From Diphasiastrum complanatum (lineage: Eukaryota > Streptophyta > Lycopodiopsida > Lycopodiales > Lycopodiaceae): a stretch of DNA of 64,000 bases. Below, in pieces: positions 34,167 to 45,005 of the stretch. The notes below the pieces were generated by a model. That model saw nothing but the letters and a program-made list of their open reading frames with translations, made no database searches and had not been told where the DNA came from. The stretch covers positions 26,171,482 through 26,235,481 of the forward strand of contig CM055107.1 in NCBI GenBank assembly GCA_029204225.1, given 5' to 3'. Both the position numbers and the translations under genes were made by a program. Within the stretch, counting starts at the first letter, position 1; each line of letters begins with the position of its first letter.

Positions 34167-35005
34167 GGAAAGGGTTAACATTTATGAGGGTTGAGTGTGT
34201 AACCAAAAACTAACTAATAGACAGGTTTTTTACATTTATCGAGGGTTGATTGTATGTCATATACCGCAACCTGGAGCTATGGAACTTAGAAAACAAAAAG
34301 CAAGACCTTATATTCAAATACTTTGGGAAAAGTGTTAAGGCCTTGCCGCGTGTGTTCGTAAGAGTGATAGGCATGACGATTCTGAGATGAATTGTAGTTG
34401 CTTTGAGCATTTTTGGGCCAGGAAAACCAGCGCCCACAAGGCAAAATTTGCTTCTTTCAGAAATTAGATCTCTTCACTTTCTGGGTTGTTCAAAGCGTAC
34501 TGCAACTACACAGTCAGGGAGCCAGCCAGAATATCATTTTTTATAGCAAAAAGCTCCATTGCATCCTGCGTGCAGCAGACCGTGAGATGTACGATCGAAC
34601 TACAGCGATTAAACAGCAATAGTATTTCAAAGCAATCTGTTTTGCAGCAACGCAAATCGTAAATGCTCAACAACAAGCATTCACAGTCAAAACCCACGCA
34701 GTACAGTACAGTCACGATCCTTATGCCCCAGAGAGAGAGAGAGAACGTCAATTAACTTGAGTAATGGAAAAAAGCCAGTGCCAAATGTGGCAGCTTAGAA
34801 AGTGTTTTGACTTTATTATTATCCGTGGCACGCATTACTTAAATCAATGCTTTTTAGTACTATGGAATGATGAACTTCTTGTTTTTATTAATAAAAGATG
34901 GGAAAACCCATCAGAGTACAAAGGAATGAATGTTGAAAGCTTAAAGGCCATAAGGCGAATTGAGATACTGTACAACTATAATAAAGCAACAATCTCGCAA
35001 AGTAT
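34167..35005. other. Stretch without a recognised gene
   Basis: Contains a short GA run at about 34730-34743. The open stretches are short and have no recognisable motif. Confidence 0.4.
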
Positions 35006-35512
35006 TTACATAAAGCCTACTGCTTGGTGTAAGTCGCTAGTTAAGACAGTTGAAAGTTTAGGTAGTATAGGAAGCTGTGAAGCAGCCGTTCTTGCAACTA
35101 CGGCACGTCGAAGTATTGCAAGTGCCTGAGTGCGTTGTAAAGTCATAGAAACTCGTTGACGATAATAAGCCGTAATGATAGATAAAGGTGAAGCCCCACG
35201 TCCTTGGAGTTTCGCTGCAAAACCTGCACAAGATGATAGAAAATCATCGAATTTCTTATGCAGGCACCCATATGTTTCCAAAGCAAAACGAATAAAGTCT
35301 TCTCCAAGAGTGCGATGTGAATAATCTCGCTCTTTATCTAGAGCTGCATGAGAAGCAGCGGCACCATGAGTAGTTGAAGCACGGCGAAGGAGGTCAGGTC
35401 GCGAAGGATCAGCAACAACAACATCCCCAAGCATGTGAATCCCCTCACGCGAAAGAACAAGATCAACTCGACGCCGAGGGGACTGTGAATCAGACACATG
35501 CAAGATGTGGGT
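35006..35512 (-). pseudogene. C-terminal nuclease-like part of a non-LTR-type retroelement protein
   Basis: This is the downstream half of the protein fragment at 40599-41448, displaced by the LARD element. The frame 35503 to 35006 is open for about 165 codons. It contains RRRVDLVL, then GDVVVADPS about 12 residues later, then a Lys/Tyr motif (DKERDY) after a gap. This arrangement resembles a PD-(D/E)xK nuclease such as the restriction-like endonuclease of R2/Dualen-type non-LTR retrotransposons. It reaches QRGNA-like RVSMTLQRTQALAILRRAVVA at the end. Relative to the upstream half it is one base out of frame, so at least one indel exists besides the insertion. The nuclease assignment is inferred from motifs only. 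Confidence 0.6.
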
Positions 35513-35517
35513 CTACT
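35513..35517. other. Target-site duplication CTACT, left copy
   Basis: Identical to 40599-40603; the two directly flank the LARD element. Confidence 0.95.
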
Positions 35518-36762
35518 TGTAGCGCAGGCATCCCAAAGGGAGCCGGGAACCACGACTTAGCTTCCCAGCCTTCAACTCTTGCCATCCAAACCCACTTGAC
35601 ATACAAGCAGCCAACTCGCCAACAACGATCAGACTTAACCAACATGAAGTTCCGAAAACCAACATTGAGATCCAACCTGGCGCCATGCCAGATCGGGGGT
35701 CCCGATGTGGGTGACTTCCCTCCAAGCAAGCCGCCCGACATACATCAAACTTAACCAACTCGAAGCTTCGTTACAAACGAGTAACATCCATTCCAAGCAA
35801 GCGGTCTGACTTACATCAGACTTAACCAACTGAAAGCTTCGTCACGAGCGCTGGAAGCCAACCTGGCGCCACGCCAGACTGGACAGCCATAAACAGGTAA
35901 CATCCACCCAAGCAAGCCATCCAACTCAGCCGACAGGTTAGAGCCCGTTCCCCAAGAGCTTAACCCATTCACGTTCATGCAAGGAACACTCAGAACCACA
36001 AGCCGCGACAGATATGGAAACAACCAGTTCCTGGACCAAATGGTCCCGACAGCATACCGCTGGCGCCACGGACCGAATGGTCCCGACGGCATACCGCTGG
36101 CGTCCCGGGATACGACCCTCAGCTATGTGCCAAATTAAAAATTTGGAAAGCGGCCTTACAACTGGCGCTTTTACCGAACACTGAAACCCAGAAGGTAATC
36201 AGAGTCAGTTTGAGGAAAATCCCAATTTATTGATAAATCTGAGAAGGTTACATTTCAAGTGTGTGACCGACCCTAGTCTCCGGGGCGCTAGCATGCCAAG
36301 GCGAGAGCCATGACAACATTCCAGCAAGGGAGGCTGAGACTTGGTTGGAGCTCGCCCTGAGTCGCAACCCGCACTCCCCCTATAGTATTGGTGTGATTCG
36401 GCACCCCCCCTCATACCAAGCACTCTACCCAAGCTGGTAAAGCACGTTTTTCTCTCTCTAGGATTTTCTCTTTCTAGAAAGTCATTTTCTCTCTCTAGAT
36501 TTTATTGATCCCCAGGCTTCCTTTAATCATGCCTAGATCGTGTGAGGTGATTGCACATCGATCTGAGCTCTCTGGACTTCGCTAGAACCGATCAAAGATT
36601 TTCAGCCATAGGAACTTGGCGCCGGCTGGATTCTGGTCACAGTGGCGCGGGAGCGGCGCCGGCGCCGTTGGCGCCGGGAGCAGCAGGGGCGCTGCTGGCG
36701 CCGGGGACATAGCTGGCGCCGATGGCGCCGCAAGTAAAGCTTGTAAAGGTAGCTTTACAACA
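35518..36762 (-). repeat. 3' LTR of the LARD-like element (1245 bp)
   Basis: Starts TGTAGCGCAGG and ends TTTACAACA. The outer part has degenerate internal repeats built on ACTTAACCAACT...AAGCTTCG and ATGGTCCCGAC-GCATACCGCTGGCG. The inner part has a cluster of GGCGCC palindromes (36620-36730) and an inverted repeat TTGTAAAG-GTAG-CTTTACAA at the tip. Confidence 0.96.
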
Positions 36763-36777
36763 TCCACCCCACCTTTA
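36763..36777 (-). other. Polypurine tract of the LARD-like element
   Basis: The minus strand reads AAAGGTGGGGTGGA up to the LTR start. The fragment at 9430 has the same junction. Confidence 0.85.
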
Positions 36778-39338
36778 TAAAATCTGATGTCCTCATCAGA
36801 TGTCAGATTAAAGTAAAGGTGTCTCCCAATTAAAATGACTATACATTTAAGCTACTAGGCACAGTACTCAATTTACTGGCCACTTTTTATTAACATTGAA
36901 GCTGGCACACCACAAGTCGGAGGCTCAGCTCTTTGTACTGAAAAATTACATAACTTGAAAATATATCTTTGTCTGGGAAAAGCGTAGATTTGATATCGCT
37001 TTCGTAAAACCCGAGAACCTTATTAATTGGTGACAGAGGCCTTTCTTTGAAATGTTCGCCCCTGTCGCTTCTGACTTTCGACTTTGGAACTCCTTTGAGC
37101 TCCTGATTTGTCCTTGATGCACTTTGTGTTGAGCTCCCTAAGCTCCAGGTTTGTTCAGTTCCGCACAGGTATCAAGGCTCCCTGAGCCGAAGGATTTATC
37201 GTTTGATTGCCCACTTTATGGTCCACTCCGTGCCTTGTTGCTTCTGCACCTTGATTTCTCTCCTTGTCCAAGCCTGATCTTGATACTTTTCCATCTTGGC
37301 TCTTTAAGGTAGGCAAAGATTGAGTACTCCGCAATGCACCTCTCACTTAGCTTGAAGTAGCTCTTTGAATCAGCCCAAATGTAACCATTGACCTCGTGGA
37401 AAGCCAAAGTGTCGCACCAGTTTGATCCGCATCCGAACTATCTCTTCGCGTTTGTTTGAAGCACCATGTCCGTCGCGCAAAACTTGACTTTCACAATTCC
37501 ATCACTGGTCAGTTGCCTCACATTCAAAAACAAGAAGTGTACATCGAGCTTGGCTTCAAGTAGCTCTCTTTGATTCAGACACATGCACCCAGAGTTTGCA
37601 CTAGTCCGATCTCAACGCGAACTATCCCTTAGCATCCGTTCGAAATACCAAGTCTCTCATGCAAGACTCAACTTTCACAGATCCTTCATTGATCAGCTGC
37701 CTTACACATAACACAAGCCAGCGTACTCATATGTTTCCTCATCATTGCTGGTCTAGAGAAAGCCTATAACAAACTTTCCTTTCCACAACAAAAACTTGTC
37801 AACTTATTAGGTCCAAAGTTCGCCAGTCTCCTCGTGTGAGTATGGCTAGGTCACCTTGAATTTGCCCCCATTTTGATCAACTTTCATTCAAAATTTGCCC
37901 CAAGAGAGAGGTGTGTGTGATAGTTCCCCTCCACTTAATATATCAGCTGATCGGACTTAGAGTAGAGTTCTTCGGACAAAAAGCCTTTCCAACACTTTGC
38001 TTCCCATCTGCTAGGATTATGGCTCGATCCAACTTGTTGCCAATCTCTGAAGAGGATCCTAGTCTTTTCTTCTTTGAGGAAAAACCCAACTGATACTGGA
38101 TATCACCCATGCTCAGTGAGTTTCAGTTCCGAAGGTGGCCGTCCCAAAATGAAGACCAACTGCTATAGAAGATCTCCCCTGAAATTGCCCTTTCCAACTT
38201 TTGACTTCCTGCTTGCGTCTGGTGGGCGTTGTCGCAAATGAAACTAACCCAAGAAACAGGCTAGCCATCCATCCTTTGCAAACATTGAGTCATTTCGTTG
38301 TCGTTCACGTGCGAGTACTTGAACTGCAAATCCGCCGCACAGATTCTGGATATCGCTCATGCTCAGTGAGTTTCAGTTCCGAAGGTGGCCGTCCCAAAAT
38401 GAAGACCAACTGCTCCATAGAAGATCTCCTCTGAAATGGCCCTTTCCAACTTTTGACTTCCTGCTTGCGTCTGGTGGGCGTTGTCGCAAATGAAACTAAC
38501 CTAAGAAACAGGCTAGCCATCCATCCTTTGCAAACATTGAGTCGTTTCGTTGTCGTTCACGTGTGAGTACTTGAACTGCAAATCCGCCCCACAGATTCTG
38601 TAGTCCTCTTTGTTTGATGGTATCAGCCTTCAAAAGAAAAGGTTCCTTCTCGAGCCATCAGCTCCTTGTATCACAAGCAATCATGCAAACCAGGCAAAGC
38701 ACGAGTACTAAGACTCACCACGAATACGTACAAGTAAGATACTCAGGCAGGTTTACTAACAAGTAACAAAGACAAGGTCCCCCTTTGAGATGGTCCTGCC
38801 AACGGACCTTTGTCTGGCCGCGCCCATACAAATCGATCACAGAATCAGCCCACATAGGACACCCCTCCAACCATCCGTGCTTTCACCATTAAGCAGCACA
38901 TTGCCTCAGTCACGCCCCACCACTTTTTGGTCGATAGCCCTTATAGCTAAACGATCGGCAGCTATCCCGCACCGGCAGCTAACCACCCGTGCTTTACACC
39001 CGAATTCGAGCAGCATCTCTGTATCAATGGTTAACCCGTACAGTTCGAATATGTCGCCCCGCACCCCACAAGGTACAGACCGTGCTTTCACCTCCCTAGG
39101 CAGCACTTTGCCTCATCCGTCCTACGTGCAGACAGCGCCAGGCCCGAACCGCGAGAACTGACCGTGCTTACACCTCAAGGGCAGCACTTTGACTCATCAA
39201 GTCCCCCGTTCTGCCGACCACCCCGACCGTGGACGCACCCGTGCTTACACTGTGGGCAGCACCTTGCACAACAGTTGTCTTGATGAACCCCAAACCGTGG
39301 CCATTTCCGTGAGATCCGCATAGCTGACCGGCCAGTCG
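36778..39338 (-). other. Non-coding internal region of the LARD-like element
   Basis: About 2.56 kb. The longest open stretch (38790-39161, plus, 123 codons) is Pro/Ser-rich with no recognisable domain. Contains the 250-bp tandem duplication at 38096-38600. 39050-39280 holds repeated CGTGCTTACACC...GGCAGCACTTTG motifs. Internal non-coding sequence this long often carries packaging and dimerisation signals in LARDs (known for the class, not shown here). Confidence 0.75.
38096..38600. repeat. Tandem duplication of 250 bp inside the LARD-like element
   Basis: Both units start CTGGATATC(A/G)C(C/T)CATGCTCAGTG (38096 and 38346) and are nearly identical throughout. Confidence 0.92.
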
Positions 39339-39350
39339 GCTCTGATACCA
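39339..39350 (-). other. Primer-binding site of the LARD-like element
   Basis: The minus strand reads TGGTATCAGAGC, a perfect initiator tRNA-Met complement, two bases from the 5' LTR end at 39353. Confidence 0.93.
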
Positions 39351-39352
39351 CA

Positions 39353-40598
39353 TGTAGCGCAGGCATCCCAAAGGGAGCCGGGAACCACGACTTAGCTTCC
39401 CAGCCTTCAACTCTTGCCATCCAAACCCACTTGACATACAAGCAGCCAACTCGCCAACAACGATCAGACTTAACCAACATGAAGTTCCGAAAACCAACAT
39501 TGAGATCCAACCTGGCGCCATGCCAGATCGGGGGTCCCGATGTGGGTGACTTCCCTCCAAGCAAGCCGCCCGACATACATCAAACTTAACCAACTCGAAG
39601 CTTCGTTACAAACGAGTAACATCCATTCCAAGCAAGCGGTCTGACTTACATCAGACTTAACCAACTGAAAGCTTCGTCACGAGCGCTGGAAGCCAACCTG
39701 GCGCCACGCCAGACTGGACAGCCATAAACAGGTAACATCCACCCAAGCAAGCCATCCAACTCAGCCGACAGGTTAGAGCCCGTTCCCCAAGAGCTTAACC
39801 CATTCACGTTCATGCAAGGAACACTCAGAACCACAAGCCGCGACAGATATGGAAACAACCAGTTCCTGGACCAAATGGTCCCGACAGCATACCGCTGGCG
39901 CCACGGACCGAATGGTCCCGACGGCATACCGCTGGCGTCCCGGGATACGACCCTCAGCTATGTGCCAAATTAAAAATTTGGAAAGCGGCCTTACAACTGG
40001 CGCTTTTACCGAACACTGAAACCCAGAAGGTAATCAGAGTCAGTTTGAGGAAAATCCCACTTTATTGATAAATCTGAGAAGGTTACATTTCAAGTGTGTG
40101 ACCGACCCTAGTCTCCGGGGCGCTAGCATGCCAAGGCGAGAGCCATGACAACATTCCAGCAAGGGAGGCTGAGACTTGGTTGGAGCTCGCCCTGAGTCGC
40201 AACCCGCACTCCCCCTATAGTATTGGTGTGATTCGGCACCCCCCCTCATACCAAGCACTCTACCCAAGCTGGTAAAGCACGTTTTTCTCTCTCTAGGATT
40301 TTCTCTTTCTAGAAAGTCATTTTCTCTCTCTAGATTTTATTGATCCCCAGGCTTCCTTTAATCATGCCTAGATCGTGTGAGGTGATTGCACATCGATCTG
40401 AGCTCTCTGGACTTCGCTAGAACCGATCAAAGATTTTCAGCCATAGGAACTTGGCGCCGGCTGGATTCTGGTCACAGTGGCGCCGGGAGCGGCGCCGGCG
40501 CCGTTGGCGCCGGGAGCAGCAGGGGCGCTGCTGGCGCCGGGGACATAGCTGGCGCCGATGGCGCCGCAAGTAAAGCTTGTAAAGGTAGCTTTACAACA
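39353..40598 (-). repeat. 5' LTR of the LARD-like element (1246 bp)
   Basis: Differs from the left LTR by A/C in the CCC(A)TTTATTG context near 40062 and by one C in the GGCGC(C)GGGAG run near 40484. On the minus strand it should contain the promoter. Confidence 0.96.
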
Positions 40599-40603
40599 CT
40601 ACT
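40599..40603. other. Target-site duplication CTACT, right copy
   Basis: Matches 35513-35517. Confidence 0.95.
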
Positions 40604-41448
40604 CCCGGACAACATGAAAGCCACACATGTGCAATAGATGCCAATACGTCACGAATGGAATCATGAGTTGCAGTGCGCTCTTCGCCAGAAGGGCAACGCA
40701 TGAGATGAGTGCCAATAGGATCAACGGGGTGACCACAGGAACATTTTGTCAAACCTGCCAGCACTGAATGAGGGAGACCCAACCTAACCCGAAGAGCGGA
40801 GAGAAACAACTCTGAAGAAAGGCACAAGTGTGGAACAACAGGACGCGCAACAAGCCAAGCACCAGCACCCGGACCTGCACAAGACAAAAGACGAGCCCGA
40901 GTCTCATTGGAAGGCGAATCACTGAGAAGCCGAGTGAAAGCATGTGAGTGGAAGCGCTCCAAAAGATACTTCTGAAAATGAGCACCCGCATGAAGATGTT
41001 GTTGGAAAGAAAGAATGCATGTTTCCACATGAGTTACTGAATCAAGAAGAATGGGCTTGTTGTCCTGCTGAAACCGAGAGATAAGTGTAGAGGCAACAAG
41101 GGCCCAACTTCCCATAAAAGCAGTTGGAGCAATAGAAGCTGTGCAAGAAAGACCAACACCTCCGGACGAAGCGGGAAGAGAGACTTGTCGCTTAACGAAC
41201 TAACCTTTGGGAATACAGAAGGATTCCGAACCCATCAAGCGACCTAGAATATCTGATAAAGTATTATCGAAATCCTGTAGCAAAGCCAAAACATCAGGAG
41301 AGGGAGGAACACACCGTACAATATAACTTGGCCGTTGAGCAAAGCATTGAGTGAGAATCCCTAGAGCAATTTGAGCATTGCCAAGCTTTGGTAGCAAATC
41401 AACGTGACGAAGATGCGCGCCCAAAGTGTCCCGCAAAGAGGAAGCCAC
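40599..41448 (-). pseudogene. Non-LTR-type reverse transcriptase C-terminal region with zinc motif, 5'-truncated
   Basis: One frame from 41448 to 40599 is broken only by a TAG at 41200-41202. It contains LLPKLGNAQIALGILTQCFAQRPSY, then GGVGLSCTASIAPTAFMGSWALVAS, both of the type found C-terminal to RT domains in LINE-like elements. A C-X-C-X9-H-X3-C zinc motif follows (CSCGHPVDPIGTHLMRC, near 40700-40750). The polymerase core should lie upstream but is absent; sequence right of 41448 is AT-rich and unrelated. The protein continues at 35512 beyond the LARD insertion. I do not recognise the exact clade; a domesticated gene is possible but the lesions argue against it. Confidence 0.7.
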
Positions 41449-42989
41449 AAAATCTGAGAAATCTATAAGATTTCAGAAATTCAAAAATCTGAAACACAGT
41501 TGCAGCGCGATTCTGAATCGCGATCACCAAGGTACCTAGCATGCAGCTAGCCCGAAATGAATTTGAGCACTCCCAAGTACCCTTGCATTGTCAAGCACCT
41601 TCAATGCAATCTAAACAAGGTTGGGTATATAGGTTGGGCGGGTATATAGGGTCATGTCTGGTATCAACCCGAATATTAAAGAACATACCAATTAGGTATA
41701 TACTTTCTTAATATCTTGCAAAGAATTGAATGTCCCTAGATATTGACTTTGGACATACTTGGGGTAAAACCCGACCAATCTGGTATAGGTCCATGCAATA
41801 CCAGGGATATACTTTACCCTATGCTCGAGTACCAAATCAGGGTGTTAATTTTTTTTAATACAAGCATTTAAATAGTTAAGTTTTACATTGATTGTTGTAT
41901 GTAGTACCTGGTATCCATGTCTGCTGACAACTCTTCAACACTCATGTTTTTGTGTTTTTGCCCTCACCCCTCCTCAAATTTCTTCACGATCCTCGATGCT
42001 AGCTACTCTCGATGTTGACTTCTCAATATTTATCTCGATCCTTACTGTTGGTTGCTCAGCCTTCCAGAATGTTCATTGCTTGCTACTCGCTCCTCGTACT
42101 TTGCTAGCGATTTGGCCTCCTGCCTGGCTTGAGATTTCAGCACCTTTTGGATCTTGGCCTCTTGTGATGCTCATGATTTTAGGACATACGTCCTCGATGG
42201 TAGTGATTTGGCTGTTTGCATTTGTTGTTTGCTTTCTACTAGTTTCCCAGTTTGATGTTTGCTATTTGATATTGGACATTGTCGCTTATTGGCACAGGGA
42301 CAACTTTGGCCCCATACCAATAAGTGATTGACATGTGGAGTTTGGGCAGAGAACAAAAATGTTGGGGCGTGCAAAGGGGCGCTGAGACCACTAGGCACCG
42401 GCACCGAGCACTGGGACCACTGTCTGGGCGCCGAGACCACCTGGCATTGGCGCTAGGCGCCGGGACCACTCGTGCTAGGGGGTGGGGGGCTGGGACCATT
42501 GGGCTGGGGCTAGCAGGCCTGTGCACACACACATGCATATGGGAGGAATTGTGCATTTGGAGTATATATGCGAAGAGAATCAGTTATCCCAAAATATTAT
42601 GGGATAGAGCATGGATGTCACGTGGCAAGGAGGCAAAGAAGTGATTCGAGCATGGGCGGGCATGACGGCGGGTAGCATCAGGGAGCCACCTGGAGACACG
42701 TGTCAGGAGTTGAACTTGGTCATGGCCAAATGCCCCGTGCCAGTAACATACGAGGGTGCATTGGAGTTTGGAGTTTCTAGTGGAGCTCAATGCTAGATCT
42801 CTTGGATGAAGCATATAATAGTTGGAATTGGTGATTTTGGTCTCTGTTTTCTTCTGATATTCCATCTCACTAGTCTAGACTTAAATCTTGTTCTTTTTGT
42901 GACATGTGACGAGTGTGAGAGCTTGGTAGAGACGAGTTTTGTTCTAGCACTTGTTGAGTTTCTATCATAGTTTAATATGGGCTACACTC
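41449..42989. other. 1.5 kb without a recognised gene
   Basis: An open stretch at 41888-42331 (plus, 147 codons) is rich in Leu, Phe, Ser and Cys with no domain I know. 42360-42510 is GC-rich with repeated GCGCCG(A/G)GACCAC units, and 42583-42604 holds a small hairpin, TATCCCA...TGGGATA. Confidence 0.4.
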
Positions 42990-43681
42990 TGTGAAAAATG
43001 CAAAAAGATTATCTATGTTAGTTGCCAAGCATCTTGGTGTAGGATGTTGATAGGGTCAAATTTGGCATAGATGGCAAATTGTCTAATTTCACATGTAATG
43101 CCATTATTGAGCCAAAGTAGTTTAGGAGACAAAACTCAAGCTAAATGATTAGTAGACAAGTGTAATGCTTTTGTTTGATGAAGTTCAAGAGGTCCAATAG
43201 GATTTAGAGGTGGAACCATCAATGGTCCAACAGGATTTTAGATATGATTGAGAATGATCCAATAGAATCAAGAGGTGAATGAATCAATGGTCCAATAGGA
43301 TTAAGAGGTGGCAAAAGTGAGGTCCAATCATGTTTGAGCATTGTGTTAGCTCGTGGATCTATAGTATCATTGTACTTCTCATTGAGATCTAATTGATTTG
43401 GTAATTGTGTTGATTTTGAGTCTAAGTGATTTTCTAGCATTATCTCTCTACCCGAGAGCTATTGGCAGCATTCTCTCTCTACCAAGAGCAAGCTGATTTT
43501 GTACTTAGTTTTTATTTTGGACACGTGTGTACCTACTTTGGAAGTGAGTTAATGCATGTAGAAGTGTGTTTTTGCCATAGATGTGAAGATAGATCTTGAA
43601 TGTCAATCTAGTCTTGATCATTGTGCATTCACACACCTTAGGAGATCTTAATCACACTTTGTGGACACTGTGAAATTCACA
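42990..43681 (+). repeat. 5' LTR of the copia half-element
   Basis: Starts TGTGAAAAATG and ends AAATTCACA. It is highly similar to 29673-30394. Confidence 0.88.
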
Positions 43682-43693
43682 TGGTATCAGAGC
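43682..43693 (+). other. Primer-binding site of the copia half-element
   Basis: TGGTATCAGAGC directly after the LTR. Confidence 0.92.
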
Positions 43694-44438
43694 CTACCTA
43701 AGGCTACCATGCATTTCCATTCGTAAGTATGAAAATTTTCTACCAATTTTAAGCTAGAAATTGTCAAGATCATTTTTCCTAGCTATCTTGTTCAATCTTG
43801 GATCAAAAGGGATCAATAGGGCATTGAATGGGTCTGACCTGGTACTGTATGGAATCAGGTGCTCAGACATGTGTGAGGAACATCCATTTTCCGTTTGAGT
43901 GTTCTCTTTCATGTTTGATCCAAAAATCTTGCTAGATAGCTTGTTTTAAAGCTACTGTTGTCTAGTTTTGGTAGCAATCAGTTTCATTCCATTTGATTGA
44001 TCCAATCAAAAGTTATAAGCTTTTGAAGAGGGTTAGGTAGGGCACCTAGGCCTAGGTGGACACATTTGGTTTTGTCAAGTGATTGCTTGTTTGATCCCAA
44101 ATCATAGTTGTATGCTTATTGATCTTATCTATATGTGATCTAGGCCACTGTTTTGAGATCTTAGCCATTTTGTTTCATGCAATATCATTGCATTTGAGTC
44201 AAGTTTGGTTTCTTAGTGTATTTCACACATGCTAAGAGTGATTGATCCTAACTTTGCCCATTCTCCATCATTTGATGTGAAGTAGATCTAGTTTTGGAGA
44301 CATTGAGATGGCTAGTGAGATCCATCTCACAGTTTGTTGCAAGGTCTTGCATAGGAAGTGATAGCATATCATTATTGGATCCTATTGAGAGTGTGTAACA
44401 ACATTTTTTGTTCATCATTTGAGTTCTTTTCAGTTTAG

Positions 44439-45005
44439 ATGGCTTCAATGGGTTCATTCTTGTTGGAACCAACTGAGAGGTTGTCCACTTCAAACTATTC
44501 AATATGGAAGTTGAGGATGGAGTCCATCTTGATCCTTCAAGATGTGATGGACATTGTTCATGGCCTTGAAGAAGAACCTCAAGTTCTTCAAGAGGTTCAA
44601 AAATACAAGAAAAAAGCTAGGATGGCTCTCCACTACATTAAGATGAACATCTCTAATGAGATATTGAGGGAGATAGGTACTTGCAATATAGCCAAAAAAG
44701 TTGGGTTGTCTCAAGACTATCTATGAGGCAAAGAACACCTCTAGGATCCTCACTCTTAGAAATCAAATCTTTCAAAGTAGCCAAAAGAGTGATGAGAATG
44801 CATCTAATTATGTTTTGAGAGTCAAGGATATTCATAGGAAGCTTGCATGCATTGGTGATTTCATCAATCAAGGTGAGCTAGTTCAAGTCATTCTCAATGG
44901 CTTGAGAATTTGAGACAAGGCAATGTGTTTACCTTGCCACAATTGCTAGACATTTTTCAAACATGTGAAAGTACAATTACTCCAATACATACATGAAGTT
45001 CCCAA
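44439..45005 (+). pseudogene. copia gag remnant (UBN2 type)
   Basis: Starts at ATG 44439 with SFLLEPTERL and SNYSIWKLRMES. It shifts frame near 44690 and continues with AKNTSRILTLRNQIFQ and GELVQVILNGL to a stop near 44911. It then shifts again to RQGNVFTLPQLLDIFQTCEST up to about 44992. Zinc knuckle and protease are missing. It resembles the gag of the first copia element (MASINAYLLD...), so the two are related subfamilies. Confidence 0.88.

Larger units (their letters stand above)
35518..40598 (-). mobile_element. Complete non-autonomous LTR retrotransposon (LARD-like), 5.08 kb
   Basis: It has two LTRs (35518-36762 and 39353-40598) that differ at only two positions by eye. A perfect tRNA-Met primer-binding site sits beside the right LTR, so the right LTR is the 5' one. 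A purine tract sits beside the left LTR, and a perfect 5-bp target duplication (CTACT) flanks it. The 2.59-kb internal region has no gag, protease, integrase or RT motif in any frame, so proteins must come from another element. It lies inside a non-LTR retroelement remnant. Near-identical LTRs mean a very recent insertion. Fragments at 9277-9842 show it is a family. Confidence 0.96.
42990..45005 (+). mobile_element. 5' half of a copia element: LTR, primer-binding site, leader, gag
   Basis: A 692-bp LTR (42990-43681) is followed by a perfect primer-binding site, a 0.75-kb leader and a frameshifted gag ending near 45005. Nothing downstream resembles pol. The left flank is CACTC, the same five bases that follow the LTR at 30394. 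Confidence 0.85.

Noticed and set aside
35811-36092. 93-codon and 75-codon minus-strand ORFs found twice (also 39646-39927 and 40040-40267)
   Set aside because: They recur because they lie in the two LTRs of the LARD-like element; no protein motif, and LTRs of this class are non-coding.
38790-39161. 123-codon Pro/Ser-rich ORF in the LARD interior as a possible gene
   Set aside because: No domain; it overlaps repeated GTGCTTACACC motifs and is probably chance.
40386-40637. Gly-Ala-rich plus-strand ORF
   Set aside because: It translates the GGCGCC cluster at the LTR tip.
41888-42331. 147-codon hydrophobic plus-strand ORF
   Set aside because: No recognised domain, no splice or neighbour support, and composition typical of pyrimidine-rich non-coding DNA.
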